Assembly (NCBI RefSeq): GCF_029223285.1
Contig: NZ_JARHUJ010000010.1
Location: 310,001-374,000, forward strand
From: Paraflavitalea sp. CAU 1676
Lineage (GTDB): Bacteria; Bacteroidota; Bacteroidia; Chitinophagales; Chitinophagaceae
DNA length: 64,000 bases
Direction: 5' to 3'
How positions within the stretch are numbered: position 1 is the first letter of the stretch; each line of letters begins with the position of its first letter. Below, piece by piece: positions 43,428-51,901 of the stretch. The notes beneath the pieces were generated by a model. That model was not told where the DNA came from and ran no database searches. It was given only the letters and a program-made list of their open reading frames with translations. The position numbers were made by a program, and so were the translations under genes.

Positions 43428-45209
43428 CTATATGATCTCCATCTTCTGCATGAGGAAGGAGGCGTTGCGGTTCTTCGCTACGCCGCGTTGCAAGGTATAA
43501 TCAAAGATCAGCTCCCCATTGCGGATAATGCTTTCAAAGCAATAGTTGTTAAGTTTTCCCGGCAGCTCCTGCTCGAGTACACTGAGCGACAGATCGTGCG
43601 TGGCGAACATGGTGAGGCAGTTGTATTGCAGCAGTTTTTTGATGAACTGTTCGGAGCCATGGGTTTTGTCTTCCGAATTGGTGCCGCGTAATATTTCGTC
43701 GATGAGTACGAGGGCCGGCGCCTTGTTTTGCTGCAGGTAAAGGATGATCTGCTTGAGGCGCTTCAATTCGGCCATGAAGTAGGAAGTGTGCTCCTGCAGC
43801 GAATCGCTTACCCGGATAGAGGAAAGGATATTCATGGGCGTAAAGTCGAACGACTGCACAGATACGGGGGCGCCGCACTGGGCCAGCAGCAGGTTTACAC
43901 CAACCGTGCGCAGGAAGGTGGTTTTACCACTCATGTTGGAGCCCGTTACCAGCACCAGTCTTTCCTGCACACCCATCGTGAAATCGTTGGCCACGCATTC
44001 GCCAGCGGGTATCAGCGGATGTGCGAGCGCCTTTCCACTGATGTGCAGTGCCTGGTCATTGACGGCGGGCCAGTGATTCGCCGGGTTGTTGTAAGCAAAA
44101 GTGGCCAGTGAGTTCAACGTTTCAATGATACCCACGCAATCGATCCAGCCGGCAAAGCGGTCTTTGTTGGTGGCCTTCCAGCTTTCGAGCGCCCACATAC
44201 ACTGCAGGTCGTACAGGAAAAGGCTGTTGAGGAAAAGGATCACCAGCATATTGATGCGCTGGTCGAAGAGGCCAGCGAGTTTGGATAGCTTTTTAATGGC
44301 GAGGTGGGCTTCTCCAGCGGTAGCTTGTTGCTGCTGCAATAATGCGGAGGCTCCTTTATCGGCGGAGCTGAACAGGCGAAGGATGGCGGCATACTGTTCC
44401 AGTATCGATTGCTTTTTGCCGAGCAGCAGGTGTTGTTGATTGATCTGTTTGGCAAAGCGGCCGATGAACAGCCAGCCAATGAATACACCAGCCAGTACAG
44501 GCAGGTAGTTATCGGTAAAGAAATAAAAGATGATGGCGGCGATATTGTAAGCGGGCACCAGCAGTCGTACTGCATTGATCCAGGCCTTGCCCTGTAAAAT
44601 AGGGGGCGTTTGTAACCACGAGCCCACATCGTGCAGGTTGCCTTCGGATTCCTGGTGGAGTAGTCCATTGGCGGCGATCAATTGCCGCAGTTCTTTCTGC
44701 TCACTCAATGTGCGGACTGCCTCCTGCTGTGCTTCGATCGCCTTTTTGTCCAGCAGCGATTGTTTAAGCAAAGCGCCGAGGGCTTGTGAGCCGTGGTGGG
44801 TGGTGGTGCGGTTAAGCAGGTGGTAAACGGAATTGGGTCCGAAAATATCGAGGTCGCCGGTGTAACCATCATGGCTGCTGAAGCTGGCGCCATGGTCAAA
44901 CTGGCTGGGTTTGTATTGCAATACATCCAGTTCGTTCCGGTTGAGGAAGAGTAGTTTCTCCAGCAGCTTCTTACGATCGCTCAGGTTGAGCGCAAGGCGG
45001 ATGAATACGACAAACAATACGAAGAAACCGCCCGTGAACAATTGATAGTTCAGGCTTCCCTCCTGTATCCAGCGCCACACACTCCAGGCCAGCGCCACAA
45101 AGATGGCCAGCCGGGCTATGGAGACTACCACACTGCGTTTTTGAACGCTTTGTAATTCGGTACCGAGTTGCTGTATCCTTGTTTCGTAATAAGCGGCCGG
45201 TGTTTGCAT
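43428..45209 (-). CDS. MutS-related ATPase with N-terminal membrane segments
   Basis: A 593-residue protein whose C-terminal half is the MutS ATPase domain: Walker A GSNMSGKTT (423-431), the segment SDSLQEHTSYFMAELKRL (about 468-485), Walker B ALVLIDEI (499-506), GTNSEDK (509-515) and the conserved His in ATHD (about 536-539). The N-terminal half differs from mismatch-repair MutS: two hydrophobic segments at about 30-46 and 56-74, two more at about 213-231 and 235-252, and one at about 320-337, with no mismatch-binding domain (no FxE-type MutS domain I). It lies six bases downstream of lysC, same strand. It is a known group in Bacteroidota of unstudied role; its membrane location is inferred from the hydrophobic runs. 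Confidence 0.85.
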   Translation of the reverse strand: MQTPAAYYETRIQQLGTELQSVQKRSVVVSIARLAIFVALAWSVWRWIQEGSLNYQLFTGGFFVLFVVFIRLALNLSDRKKLLEKLLFLNRNELDVLQYKPSQFDHGASFSSHDGYTGDLDIFGPNSVYHLLNRTTTHHGSQALGALLKQSLLDKKAIEAQQEAVRTLSEQKELRQLIAANGLLHQESEGNLHDVGSWLQTPPILQGKAWINAVRLLVPAYNIAAIIFYFFTDNYLPVLAGVFIGWLFIGRFAKQINQQHLLLGKKQSILEQYAAILRLFSSADKGASALLQQQQATAGEAHLAIKKLSKLAGLFDQRINMLVILFLNSLFLYDLQCMWALESWKATNKDRFAGWIDCVGIIETLNSLATFAYNNPANHWPAVNDQALHISGKALAHPLIPAGECVANDFTMGVQERLVLVTGSNMSGKTTFLRTVGVNLLLAQCGAPVSVQSFDFTPMNILSSIRVSDSLQEHTSYFMAELKRLKQIILYLQQNKAPALVLIDEILRGTNSEDKTHGSEQFIKKLLQYNCLTMFATHDLSLSVLEQELPGKLNNYCFESIIRNGELIFDYTLQRGVAKNRNASFLMQKMEII

Positions 45210-45215
45210 AATACT

Positions 45216-46487
45216 TTATGAATGGGGGTGCATCAATACCTGTACGGTTTCGGGTGTTTGCTGACGAAGGGCAATGACATGGCTGCCGATCATCTTGTGC
45301 AGGATGGCTTCGTTATAATGGCGGATGGTGAGGAGCGTGAGGCCCTTCTCCACCTGCACTTCAAATATTTCGGAGGCAGCCAGCGCGAGCTTCTCGATCT
45401 TATCCGTGCGGTCATCGAGACATACCTGGATGGATACCGCTCCGGTTTGCATCAGGTTGGGCTTTATTTTTATAGATGCCAATAACTCGTACAGATCGGC
45501 CACTGGTTTTTCACCTACAAAAGAGAAGTCCCTGGAATGCAGGTGGATGAGGGCTTGCGCCGGCTTCACCACAATGATCGGCGGCAGGTGCTTAACGGCA
45601 CTGTTATGAATGACGGTGCCCGGCAGGGTTTTGTCGAGAAAGCATTTTACGTGCAGGGGAATGCCTTTGTTTTGCAATGGCTTGATGGTCTTGGGGTGAA
45701 TGACCTGTGCACCGTAATAGGCCATTTCAATAACCTCGGTATAATTGAGGGCACCGATGAACTGCGCATCGGGAAAGGTTTTGGGATCGGCATTCATAAC
45801 GCCTTTTACATCTTTCCAGATGGTCTGGCTTTCGGCATTCAGCATGTTGGCAAATACGGCGGCGGTATAATCGCTCCCTTCTCGGCCGAGGGTGGTACTT
45901 TCATTTTCGTCGGTGGCGCCGATGAAGCCTTGCGTAATAACGATATCGGTGTCTTCGAAAAGGGGCAGTATATCGGTATCGATCTTTTGCTGGGTGAAGG
46001 CCCAGTCGATATTGGCGTCGCGGAAGTTGTTGTCGGTGCGTACGATGTCGCGTACATCGATCCATTCATTGCTGATGCCTGCCTCATTGAGGTAAGCGCT
46101 CATGATGGCGGTCGACAGCAATTCGCCGGCACACACGATCTGATCGTAATAATAATCGTAATCGCGCACGGGCTTGTCGTGCAACAGCCATTCTACTTCG
46201 GTGAAGAAGTTGGCCAGTTGTTCGAGGGCAGCATTGTAGTGTGTTACGAGCAGGTATTTGGCCGTGGTAAGGTGTTGCTGCTTGACGGCTTCAAACAACA
46301 GCAAAGCCTCGTCCTTATGGTTATTAAAGAATGCTTCGGTTACTTTTTCGAGGGCATTGGTGGTTTTGCCCATAGCGGAGATCACTACCAGGATCTTTTC
46401 GTTGGGATAACTTTTCAGGATATCTGCTACCAGGTGAATTCTGTCGATATTCTGCACGCTGGCGCCTCCGAATTTGAAAACCTTCAT
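45216..46487 (-). CDS. lysC: Aspartate kinase (monofunctional)
   Basis: I take the ATG at 46487 (MKVFKFGGASVQN), since the extra 17 residues from 46538 are not kinase-like. The protein has 423 residues. It phosphorylates aspartate, the first step toward lysine, threonine and methionine. The K-FGGAS motif is at residues 4-9, the substrate loop TTLGREGSDYTAAVFANML near 220-240 and IHPKTIKPLQNKGIPLHVK later; the C-terminus has ACT-like regulation (SIQVCLDDRTDKIEKLALAASE, LLTIRHYNEAILHKMIGSHVIAL). Homoserine dehydrogenase is not fused. Minus strand, upstream of the MutS-like gene. Confidence 0.93.
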   Translation of the reverse strand: MKVFKFGGASVQNIDRIHLVADILKSYPNEKILVVISAMGKTTNALEKVTEAFFNNHKDEALLLFEAVKQQHLTTAKYLLVTHYNAALEQLANFFTEVEWLLHDKPVRDYDYYYDQIVCAGELLSTAIMSAYLNEAGISNEWIDVRDIVRTDNNFRDANIDWAFTQQKIDTDILPLFEDTDIVITQGFIGATDENESTTLGREGSDYTAAVFANMLNAESQTIWKDVKGVMNADPKTFPDAQFIGALNYTEVIEMAYYGAQVIHPKTIKPLQNKGIPLHVKCFLDKTLPGTVIHNSAVKHLPPIIVVKPAQALIHLHSRDFSFVGEKPVADLYELLASIKIKPNLMQTGAVSIQVCLDDRTDKIEKLALAASEIFEVQVEKGLTLLTIRHYNEAILHKMIGSHVIALRQQTPETVQVLMHPHS

Positions 46488-46952
46488 AAAGCTATAATAA
46501 TTGAACTGTTTGGGACCGGGGAAAGGTGTCCGGCACAATGCCTGATGTTGGTGGCTGCCTGGCCGGTCCGTTAAAATCGCAGCAAATGTAATTGAAAGTC
46601 ATGGAGTACGGAAAGAGGAGGCTTGCCGGGGTGTACCAAGTCGCCGGGACCTGGTTGTAAAAAGCGCCGGAGACCGAACGCCCGTTACCCTTACGCCCGG
46701 AAACAAGCGGCAAAGGCGACTGAGCCTTTGGCACTTCGAAACTTGGTCTGCAGGACCGGAAAAGGGCCGTAAATGAGACAGGTGGTCCCTGAGCCGTTTC
46801 CAGATTACGATAGGGAATAATGGCGTCGGAATGGGCTAAGGCGCCAAAATCTATCTTTCCGTCAACGATTGCGTAAAAAAACTTTACAAGCGAACGTCCG
46901 TAAGCTATACCGTTTTTGCAGATTTGGCGCGGGTTTCCGGCGAATGGGAGGC
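46488..46952. other. Gap without a supported gene
   Basis: About 465 bases between the divergent lysC and fbp genes. A minus-strand open frame of 80 codons (46492-46734) overlaps the lysC start region and has Pro/Ser-rich composition without signal or domain, so I do not call it. Many small GC-rich inverted pairs occur, none followed by a U-run. Confidence 0.5.
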
Positions 46953-46983
46953 TTTGAGTTTCAGGGCATTCGCCTTACTTTTG
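46953..46983 (+). promoter_or_regulatory. Consensus Bacteroidetes promoter for fbp
   Basis: TTTG at 46953-46956, a 19-base spacer, then TACTTTTG at 46976-46983. Both match the Bacteroidetes primary-sigma consensus TTTG-N19-21-TAnnTTTG exactly. Transcription should start near 46990, giving a leader of about 25 bases before the fbp ATG at 47015. Confidence 0.75.
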
Positions 46984-47014
46984 GCCACACTTCCTAAAAC
47001 GCAAACGCACCAAC

Positions 47015-48022
47015 ATGAGCACCATTAAACGGCAAGTAATGACCCTCGACGAGTTCACCATCCAGCAGCTGCGGGATTTTCCCCATGCTACCGGCGAACT
47101 GAGCGGCCTCTTGCGCGACATGGGGCGCGCGGCCAAGCGGGTCAATGTGGAGGTGAATAAGGCCGGCCTCGTGGATATCCTCGGCGATGCCGGGGCGGTG
47201 AATGTGCAGGGCGAGGATGTGAAAAAACTCGACATATTTGCCAATAACCAGTTTCAGGGCGTGCTGCAGCACGGCATCAGCTGTGCAGGCATTGCGAGTG
47301 AGGAACTGGACGATATCGTGGCTTTTGAAGACAATGTAAGCTGCGGTTCGAAATACATCTGCATGTTTGACCCGCTCGATGGCAGCGGCAACATCGATGT
47401 AAATGTATCCATAGGGACCATTTTCAGTGTGTACAGGCGGGTAACGCCGGTAGGCTCTCCGGTTACGCTCGAAGATTTTCTGCAACCAGGCCGTAAGCAG
47501 GTGGCTGCCGGCTATATGGTGTATGGCTCTTCGACGATGCTGGTGTATGGTACGCGCCGCGGCGTGAACGGTTTTACCCTCGATCCCTCTATCGGTGAGT
47601 TTTGTCTGAGTCACCCGAATATCAAGACGCCGGAATTTGGCAATATCTATTCGGTCAACCATGGTAACTTTTTCCAGTATGCCACCGGCGTTCAAAAATA
47701 CATCGACCTTTGCCAGCGGAAGAATAAGGACAACGGCGGACCTTATACGCAGCGTTATATCGGCAGCATGGTGGCCGATGTTCACCGCAACCTGATCAAG
47801 GGCGGTATTTTCATGTATCCGGGCACTACTGCCAAGCCCAAGGGGAAGCTGCGGTTGTTGTATGAGTGCAATCCCTTTGCGTTCATCCTGGAAGTGGCCG
47901 GCGGTAAAGCCACCAATGGCATCGAACGCATTCTCGATATTCAACCAACCGAGCTGCACCAGCGCTCGCCACTGTTTATCGGCAGCCGCGGCATGATGGA
48001 AGAACTGGAAAGCTGTTTGTAA
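47015..48022 (+). CDS. fbp: Fructose-1,6-bisphosphatase, class I
   Basis: A 335-residue cytosolic enzyme that hydrolyses fructose-1,6-bisphosphate to fructose-6-phosphate in gluconeogenesis. Class I signatures: [17 protein letters not shown] (metal-binding Glu residues near 96-97), [25 protein letters not shown] (D119, D122 of the metal site), [43 protein letters not shown] and [21 protein letters not shown] (the fructose-phosphate site). Length equals the usual about 330-340 aa. A consensus promoter precedes it and a terminator follows. Confidence 0.96.
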   Translation: MSTIKRQVMTLDEFTIQQLRDFPHATGELSGLLRDMGRAAKRVNVEVNKAGLVDILGDAGAVNVQGEDVKKLDIFANNQFQGVLQHGISCAGIASEELDDIVAFEDNVSCGSKYICMFDPLDGSGNIDVNVSIGTIFSVYRRVTPVGSPVTLEDFLQPGRKQVAAGYMVYGSSTMLVYGTRRGVNGFTLDPSIGEFCLSHPNIKTPEFGNIYSVNHGNFFQYATGVQKYIDLCQRKNKDNGGPYTQRYIGSMVADVHRNLIKGGIFMYPGTTAKPKGKLRLLYECNPFAFILEVAGGKATNGIERILDIQPTELHQRSPLFIGSRGMMEELESCL

Positions 48023-48119
48023 ATGAGATATGGGCGGCACTGTCCCGCCATCTCCTGAATCGATAAAGCATACTGCAGCATTGTCTGCAGCTATCCATAT
48101 ACTTGCTTCTTTTTGCTAC

Positions 48120-48148
48120 AGGCCGTCCACCGGGACGGCCTTGCTTTT
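48120..48148 (+). terminator. Terminator after fbp
   Basis: Arms AGGCCGTCC and GGACGGCCT around a four-base loop (ACCG), a perfect 9-bp stem followed by TGCTTTTTG, about 100 bases past the fbp stop. Confidence 0.8.
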
Positions 48149-48399
48149 TGCATGAGCTGATCCCGCTCGTGATTGGGCAGAAATGGATCCGGTAACCGCC
48201 GTTTGCAGGATGAAATTGGTCGTCACCCGGCCCGGCCGGCTGCAGTGAGGTGATAAATCCTTATATTTGGGGTAGTCGCGTCAATCGCCATGCCCGGAAC
48301 CGGGGACTTACCAACACACTCCGGCTGATTATTTTGCAGCCTGCCTTTATAACTTCCCGTTTAGTTATTTACATTTTATTGTTCAGTTAAATTAAAGCC
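48149..48399. other. Gap upstream of the acetyltransferase
   Basis: About 250 bases without a gene. A TATATTTG at 48262-48269 matches the Bacteroidetes -7 box, but no TTTG lies at the usual -33 spacing. A small CCCGG/CCGGG hairpin lies near 48293-48304. A/T-rich sequence (48360-48395) precedes the ATG at 48400. Confidence 0.4.
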
Positions 48400-48861
48400 A
48401 TGATTAACATCATTCTGTATGAAGACAGGTATGCTGCCGATTTCAAGCGGCTCAATCTCGAATGGTTGGACAAGTACAACCTTACCGAATCACACGATTT
48501 AATGGTTTTAAATGACCCCCGTGGCACGATCATCGACCGGGGCGGCATTATCTACCTCGCCCAGGCTGGCGACGAAATTGTGGGCTCTGCGGCCCTTATG
48601 AAAGAAGGCGAGGGGGAGTATGAGTTCGCGAAAATGGCGGTCACCCCGGAGTGGCAGGGTAAGGGCATCAGCCGGCTGCTGATTGACCAATGTATGCAAA
48701 CGGCCCGCGACTGGAAAGTAAAGAAGCTGTCGTTGTTTTCCAACAGTCAGCTCAAAACAGCCATCAGCCTGTACGAAAAATATGGGTTCCGCCATGTAAA
48801 AGTGGAGCATTCGCCGTTTGCAACGGCAGATGTGAAGATGGAGTTGGAGATGGAGGGATAA
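48400..48861 (+). CDS. GNAT family N-acetyltransferase
   Basis: A 153-residue protein of the acetyltransferase superfamily. The N-terminus (INIILYEDRYAADFKRLNLEWL) is the usual first part. Motif A with the acetyl-CoA loop is FAKMAVTPEWQGKGISRLLIDQ (Q/R-x-x-G-x-G type) near residues 77-98, followed by KKLSLFSNSQLKTAISLYEKYGFRHV, in which the Y-x-K-x-GF signature is clear. The substrate is not predictable. Transcribed alone, plus strand, between the fbp terminator and a 335-base gap. Confidence 0.9.
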   Translation: MINIILYEDRYAADFKRLNLEWLDKYNLTESHDLMVLNDPRGTIIDRGGIIYLAQAGDEIVGSAALMKEGEGEYEFAKMAVTPEWQGKGISRLLIDQCMQTARDWKVKKLSLFSNSQLKTAISLYEKYGFRHVKVEHSPFATADVKMELEMEG

Positions 48862-49196
48862 GACGGGCAGGCCAGGAATTGGCTGGCTATGGGATTGGAT
48901 GTGGCGGGCTGCGAAAGAGGCGAGATCCGCCACCGGGGTTGGGCAATTTAGTTAGATAATGCCTCAGGGGATGGCCTAAGGATGGTCTGGGAGTTGCCTG
49001 CGACTGCTCTGATAGCGTAGGATATGTGTAGCTATTCCAGAGCATACGTGTACCACGCTTAGAGAATCTCACACGAACCCCATGAGCACCTGGGATCCAT
49101 CCGAATGCATAAAATATGCCCGACGGGTACAATTCTGAATTCCTTCACACAAGCTGGTATAAAATTAGTAGAGCCGTAGTATAAATTACGATTTAG
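48862..49196. other. Gap without a supported gene
   Basis: About 335 bases between the acetyltransferase and the CAP lipoprotein. The first 200 bases have mixed composition; the last 60 are A/T-rich (for example ATAAAATTAGTAG and AGTATAAATTACG) and probably hold the promoter of the next gene, but no exact consensus was found. I see nothing else in it. Confidence 0.45.
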
Positions 49197-49730
49197 ATGC
49201 ATAGAGGACTTTCTTACACGATTTTATTGTATATCAGCACGTTCGTTATTGCTTTTTCGTCTTGTTCGAGCAGTAAACCGTCCACATCCAGCTCAAAGCC
49301 ATCCGGTACCACGAGTCGGCCTTCCGTACCCAAACCGTCTACAGCCAGCGTGGCGCCGGCATTGGAAGATCAGATTCTGACGCTTGTTAACCAACACCGC
49401 AAAAAGATGGGGTTGGCGCCCTTGCAGTCCAATTCAGTGATAGAAACGGAGGCTCGCCGGCACACCGTGTCGATGGCCTCAAAAAAGACACCATTTGGCC
49501 ATAATGGATTCAACTATCGCAGCAAGGTGATCACGACCAAGGTACAGGGCATCACCGCTACGGCAGAAAATGTTGCCTACGGAAGCCGTTCGGCCCAGGA
49601 GGTAGTGGAGGGCTGGCTTAATAGTCCGGGCCATCGCAAGAACATTGAAGGTCGATACCGCCTGACCGGTATCGGCGTGGCCAGGGATTCGAAAAGCACC
49701 CTTTATTTCACACAGATATTTGCGAATTAG
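49197..49730 (+). CDS. CAP/SCP-domain lipoprotein
   Basis: A 177-residue lipoprotein: lipidated cysteine at residue 23 (AFSS|C), then a Ser/Thr/Pro-rich linker (SSKPSTSSSKPSGTTSRP...). The C-terminal CAP (cysteine-rich secretory protein, SCP/PR1) domain spans about 60-177: LVNQHRKKMGLAPLQSNSVIETEARRHT, FGHNGF with the conserved His, AENVAYGSRSAQEVVEGWLNSPGHRKNI and TGIGVARDS. In the family the His/Glu pair forms a putative metal site. Its function in bacteria is not settled; envelope-associated binding of lipids or ions is a common suggestion. Single gene ending at a terminator. Confidence 0.92.
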   Translation: MHRGLSYTILLYISTFVIAFSSCSSSKPSTSSSKPSGTTSRPSVPKPSTASVAPALEDQILTLVNQHRKKMGLAPLQSNSVIETEARRHTVSMASKKTPFGHNGFNYRSKVITTKVQGITATAENVAYGSRSAQEVVEGWLNSPGHRKNIEGRYRLTGIGVARDSKSTLYFTQIFAN

Positions 49731-49862
49731 GCGAGAAAAAAGCTCCGGCACAACTTGTAAATGAGTATTTACCCGCGATATCAAAAAATGGAGTTGCCAG
49801 CTATAGTTATTAGTTGAGGTTGCCCGTTTCTTATACAGAGGCAGGAAATTACTATTGTATCA

Positions 49863-49896
49863 ACGGACTGTTCTGATGGGCAGTCCGTCTTTTTTG
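49863..49896 (+). terminator. Terminator after the CAP lipoprotein gene
   Basis: Arms ACGGACTG and CAGTCCGT with a ten-base loop, an 8-bp perfect stem followed by CTTTTTTG, about 130 bases past the stop at 49730. Confidence 0.8.
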
Positions 49897-49955
49897 TGTG
49901 TAGCCTATACATCCTGATACATACCTGCAGGGGAATTTCTGGTATATATTATGCC

Positions 49956-50969
49956 TTAGCGTCCGGATACCATCCTTTTGTCCAGCCATTGCTTTGCCGC
50001 GGCGATCTTGCGGTCATACTCCATCTGGAAGAGATCATCGCCCCCTTCGATCAATAAGTCGGGAGTTATTGCAGCGGTATAGTGATTGCCCTGGCGATCC
50101 ATCATATACCCCGTGGCAAGTACCAACGTTATTCCATGGCGCAGCGTCCAGGTATTGTTGCTGGTGATAAGCCCGGCGGTTGGTTCTCCGATCACGATGG
50201 TATTCGGCCTCCCTTTGAAGGCCAGCGTTACACCTTCTGCAGAGCTGGCGGTCTTAGGGCCGGTCAATATTACGACAGGTATCGACGTGCCGGCGATGAT
50301 ACATTTGGGCTGGGGTACTTCGTAGGAGGTGCCGTTGCCCCAAACCTTCCCGTCTTTAATATAGCTTTTACCATCAGGCTGTCCATTCACATACTTTACT
50401 CCACCCGTCATGCCTTCTCCCAATAATCCCGCCAATGGCGGTAGCATGAACCAGATATTACCACCGGTATTCAATCGCAGATCGATGATCCATCCCTTAA
50501 TAGTGGCCGGTTGCAGTGTACACAAACTATCTGATAGCATCTGTGTAACCAGCGGTAGGTTTTTCGTTGTTCCGCCCGGCAGGCGGAAATATCCGATATC
50601 GCCCCATCGTTGTGTTAGCAACTTAGGGGCTTTGCGCATAGCGCTGTCCAATGCGGTATTGCTCCTGGTGGGTGGTTGTCCGGCAGTCCAGCTGTAGAAT
50701 TTGCTGTTGGTTTGTATACCTCCATGATAATCGCCGATCAGTTCAAACAAATAAGGCATTTTGGCCATCAGGCTGTCTGAATCCTGTATGCCTTTTATTT
50801 TATCGTACAGGTTGCCACGCACTTTGCGCCAGTTCAGCTCATGGCGATGTAATGCATTGTTACGCATAATGTCGATCACCGAATCCAGCAATGGTTGCCA
50901 TTCTTTTGCCGGTTGAGCGGTTGCCTGGAAGGCGACAAGTAAGAGTAAGGGGAGAAAGACTTTCTTCAT
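49956..50969 (-). CDS. S41 family peptidase (tail-specific protease-like)
   Basis: A 337-residue secreted serine protease of the S41 (C-terminal processing) family. Signal peptide (residues 1-18, FQATAQ). The catalytic core: KGWIIDLRLNTGGNIWFMLPPLAGLLG (conserved RxNxGG segment), VPVVILTGPKTASSAEGVTLAF with the probable nucleophile Ser242 (A-S-S-A-E motif), and GRPNTIVIGEPTAGLITSN. No PDZ domain is evident. It probably acts on periplasmic or surface proteins; the target is unknown. Alone on the minus strand. Confidence 0.87.
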   Translation of the reverse strand: MKKVFLPLLLLVAFQATAQPAKEWQPLLDSVIDIMRNNALHRHELNWRKVRGNLYDKIKGIQDSDSLMAKMPYLFELIGDYHGGIQTNSKFYSWTAGQPPTRSNTALDSAMRKAPKLLTQRWGDIGYFRLPGGTTKNLPLVTQMLSDSLCTLQPATIKGWIIDLRLNTGGNIWFMLPPLAGLLGEGMTGGVKYVNGQPDGKSYIKDGKVWGNGTSYEVPQPKCIIAGTSIPVVILTGPKTASSAEGVTLAFKGRPNTIVIGEPTAGLITSNNTWTLRHGITLVLATGYMMDRQGNHYTAAITPDLLIEGGDDLFQMEYDRKIAAAKQWLDKRMVSGR

Positions 50970-51102
50970 GGGCCGAAGGATTGAATGGCTATCGATTTTA
51001 GCCTAAGATAGCTGATCAACGCATTGCTTGCCCGTCAGCTTCCGATTGTTTACTGAATTAGCGGATGAATGGCAGGAATTGACCGCCCAATTGTGTCGTA
51101 CT

Positions 51103-51882
51103 TCAACCGTTCAGCAATCCTTCCTGATCTTTTAGTTCTACTCCGGAAACCCGGAGACGGAGCGATTCGCGGATCAGCCAATACAATTTGTCGGCTGCTG
51201 CCTGGTACGACAAACCTTCCGGGCGTACATTGGATATGCAGTTGCGGGCTTCATCCGTAAGACCTACCCTGGGTTGGTAGGTGATGTAAATTCCCAGGCT
51301 ATCCGGCGAACTCAATCCTGGCCGTTCACCGATCAATACTACCACTAATGTTGCTTGCTGTAGCATGGCGATCTCATCGCCGATCGCTACCCGGCCCTGC
51401 TGCACCAGACTGACCGGCAATAGACGAAGGTTGATGTTCTGTAGCAATGGAATTAACTGCGACAGCAGGGGCACCGCATGATGGTTGACGGCGGTAGCGC
51501 TTAATCCATCGGCGAGGATGATAGCGATGGCGGCATCGCTGGTGTATGGCGAATTGTTGCCCATCAATTGCGCAACCGATCCTTCATTCAATCTTCTACC
51601 TTTATCGGGTCGTTGCAGGTATTCGTGCCGGTCAGCCGCCTGGCTGTGCAACTGGTTAACAGGCAATCCAAGTACCGTCAGTTGTTGCGTCAATGGTTCC
51701 ACCTGCAACAGCGAATAAACGGCATCGCGCGCATGGGCATGTGCCATCCTGAAAGACAGGACTTCCTGTAGGGGGATAGCTGTGCCGGTTCGGCCCAGCG
51801 CTATCCGCGCCGCCGTAAAAGCACGCAAGGATGCCCATGGGTCGGTGTGGATCAATGCCTGTTGCAGATTGTGTTTGTGCAT
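51103..51882 (-). CDS. eutC: Ethanolamine ammonia-lyase small subunit
   Basis: A 259-residue EutC protein, the small subunit of the adenosylcobalamin-dependent ethanolamine ammonia-lyase that turns ethanolamine into acetaldehyde and ammonia. Start ATG at 51882. Family marks include LRAFTAARIALGRTGTAIPLQEVLSFRMAHAHARDAVY, DGLSATAVNHHAVPLLSQLIPLL and VVLIGERPGLSSPDSLGIYITYQP. It is the last gene of the permease-eutB-eutC operon, 19 bases after eutB. No reactivating eutA is seen. Confidence 0.95.
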   Translation of the reverse strand: MHKHNLQQALIHTDPWASLRAFTAARIALGRTGTAIPLQEVLSFRMAHAHARDAVYSLLQVEPLTQQLTVLGLPVNQLHSQAADRHEYLQRPDKGRRLNEGSVAQLMGNNSPYTSDAAIAIILADGLSATAVNHHAVPLLSQLIPLLQNINLRLLPVSLVQQGRVAIGDEIAMLQQATLVVVLIGERPGLSSPDSLGIYITYQPRVGLTDEARNCISNVRPEGLSYQAAADKLYWLIRESLRLRVSGVELKDQEGLLNG

Positions 51883-51901
51883 GAATAAGCGGGTGAGCTG
51901 T

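Noticed and set aside
45537-46574. 345-codon open frame on the plus strand
   Set aside because: It mirrors lysC, which has clear kinase motifs.
46492-46734. 80-codon open frame between lysC and fbp
   Set aside because: It overlaps the lysC start region, is Pro/Ser-rich and has no recognisable feature.
46994-48040. 348-codon open frame on the minus strand
   Set aside because: It mirrors fbp exactly; fbp has full catalytic motifs and a consensus promoter.
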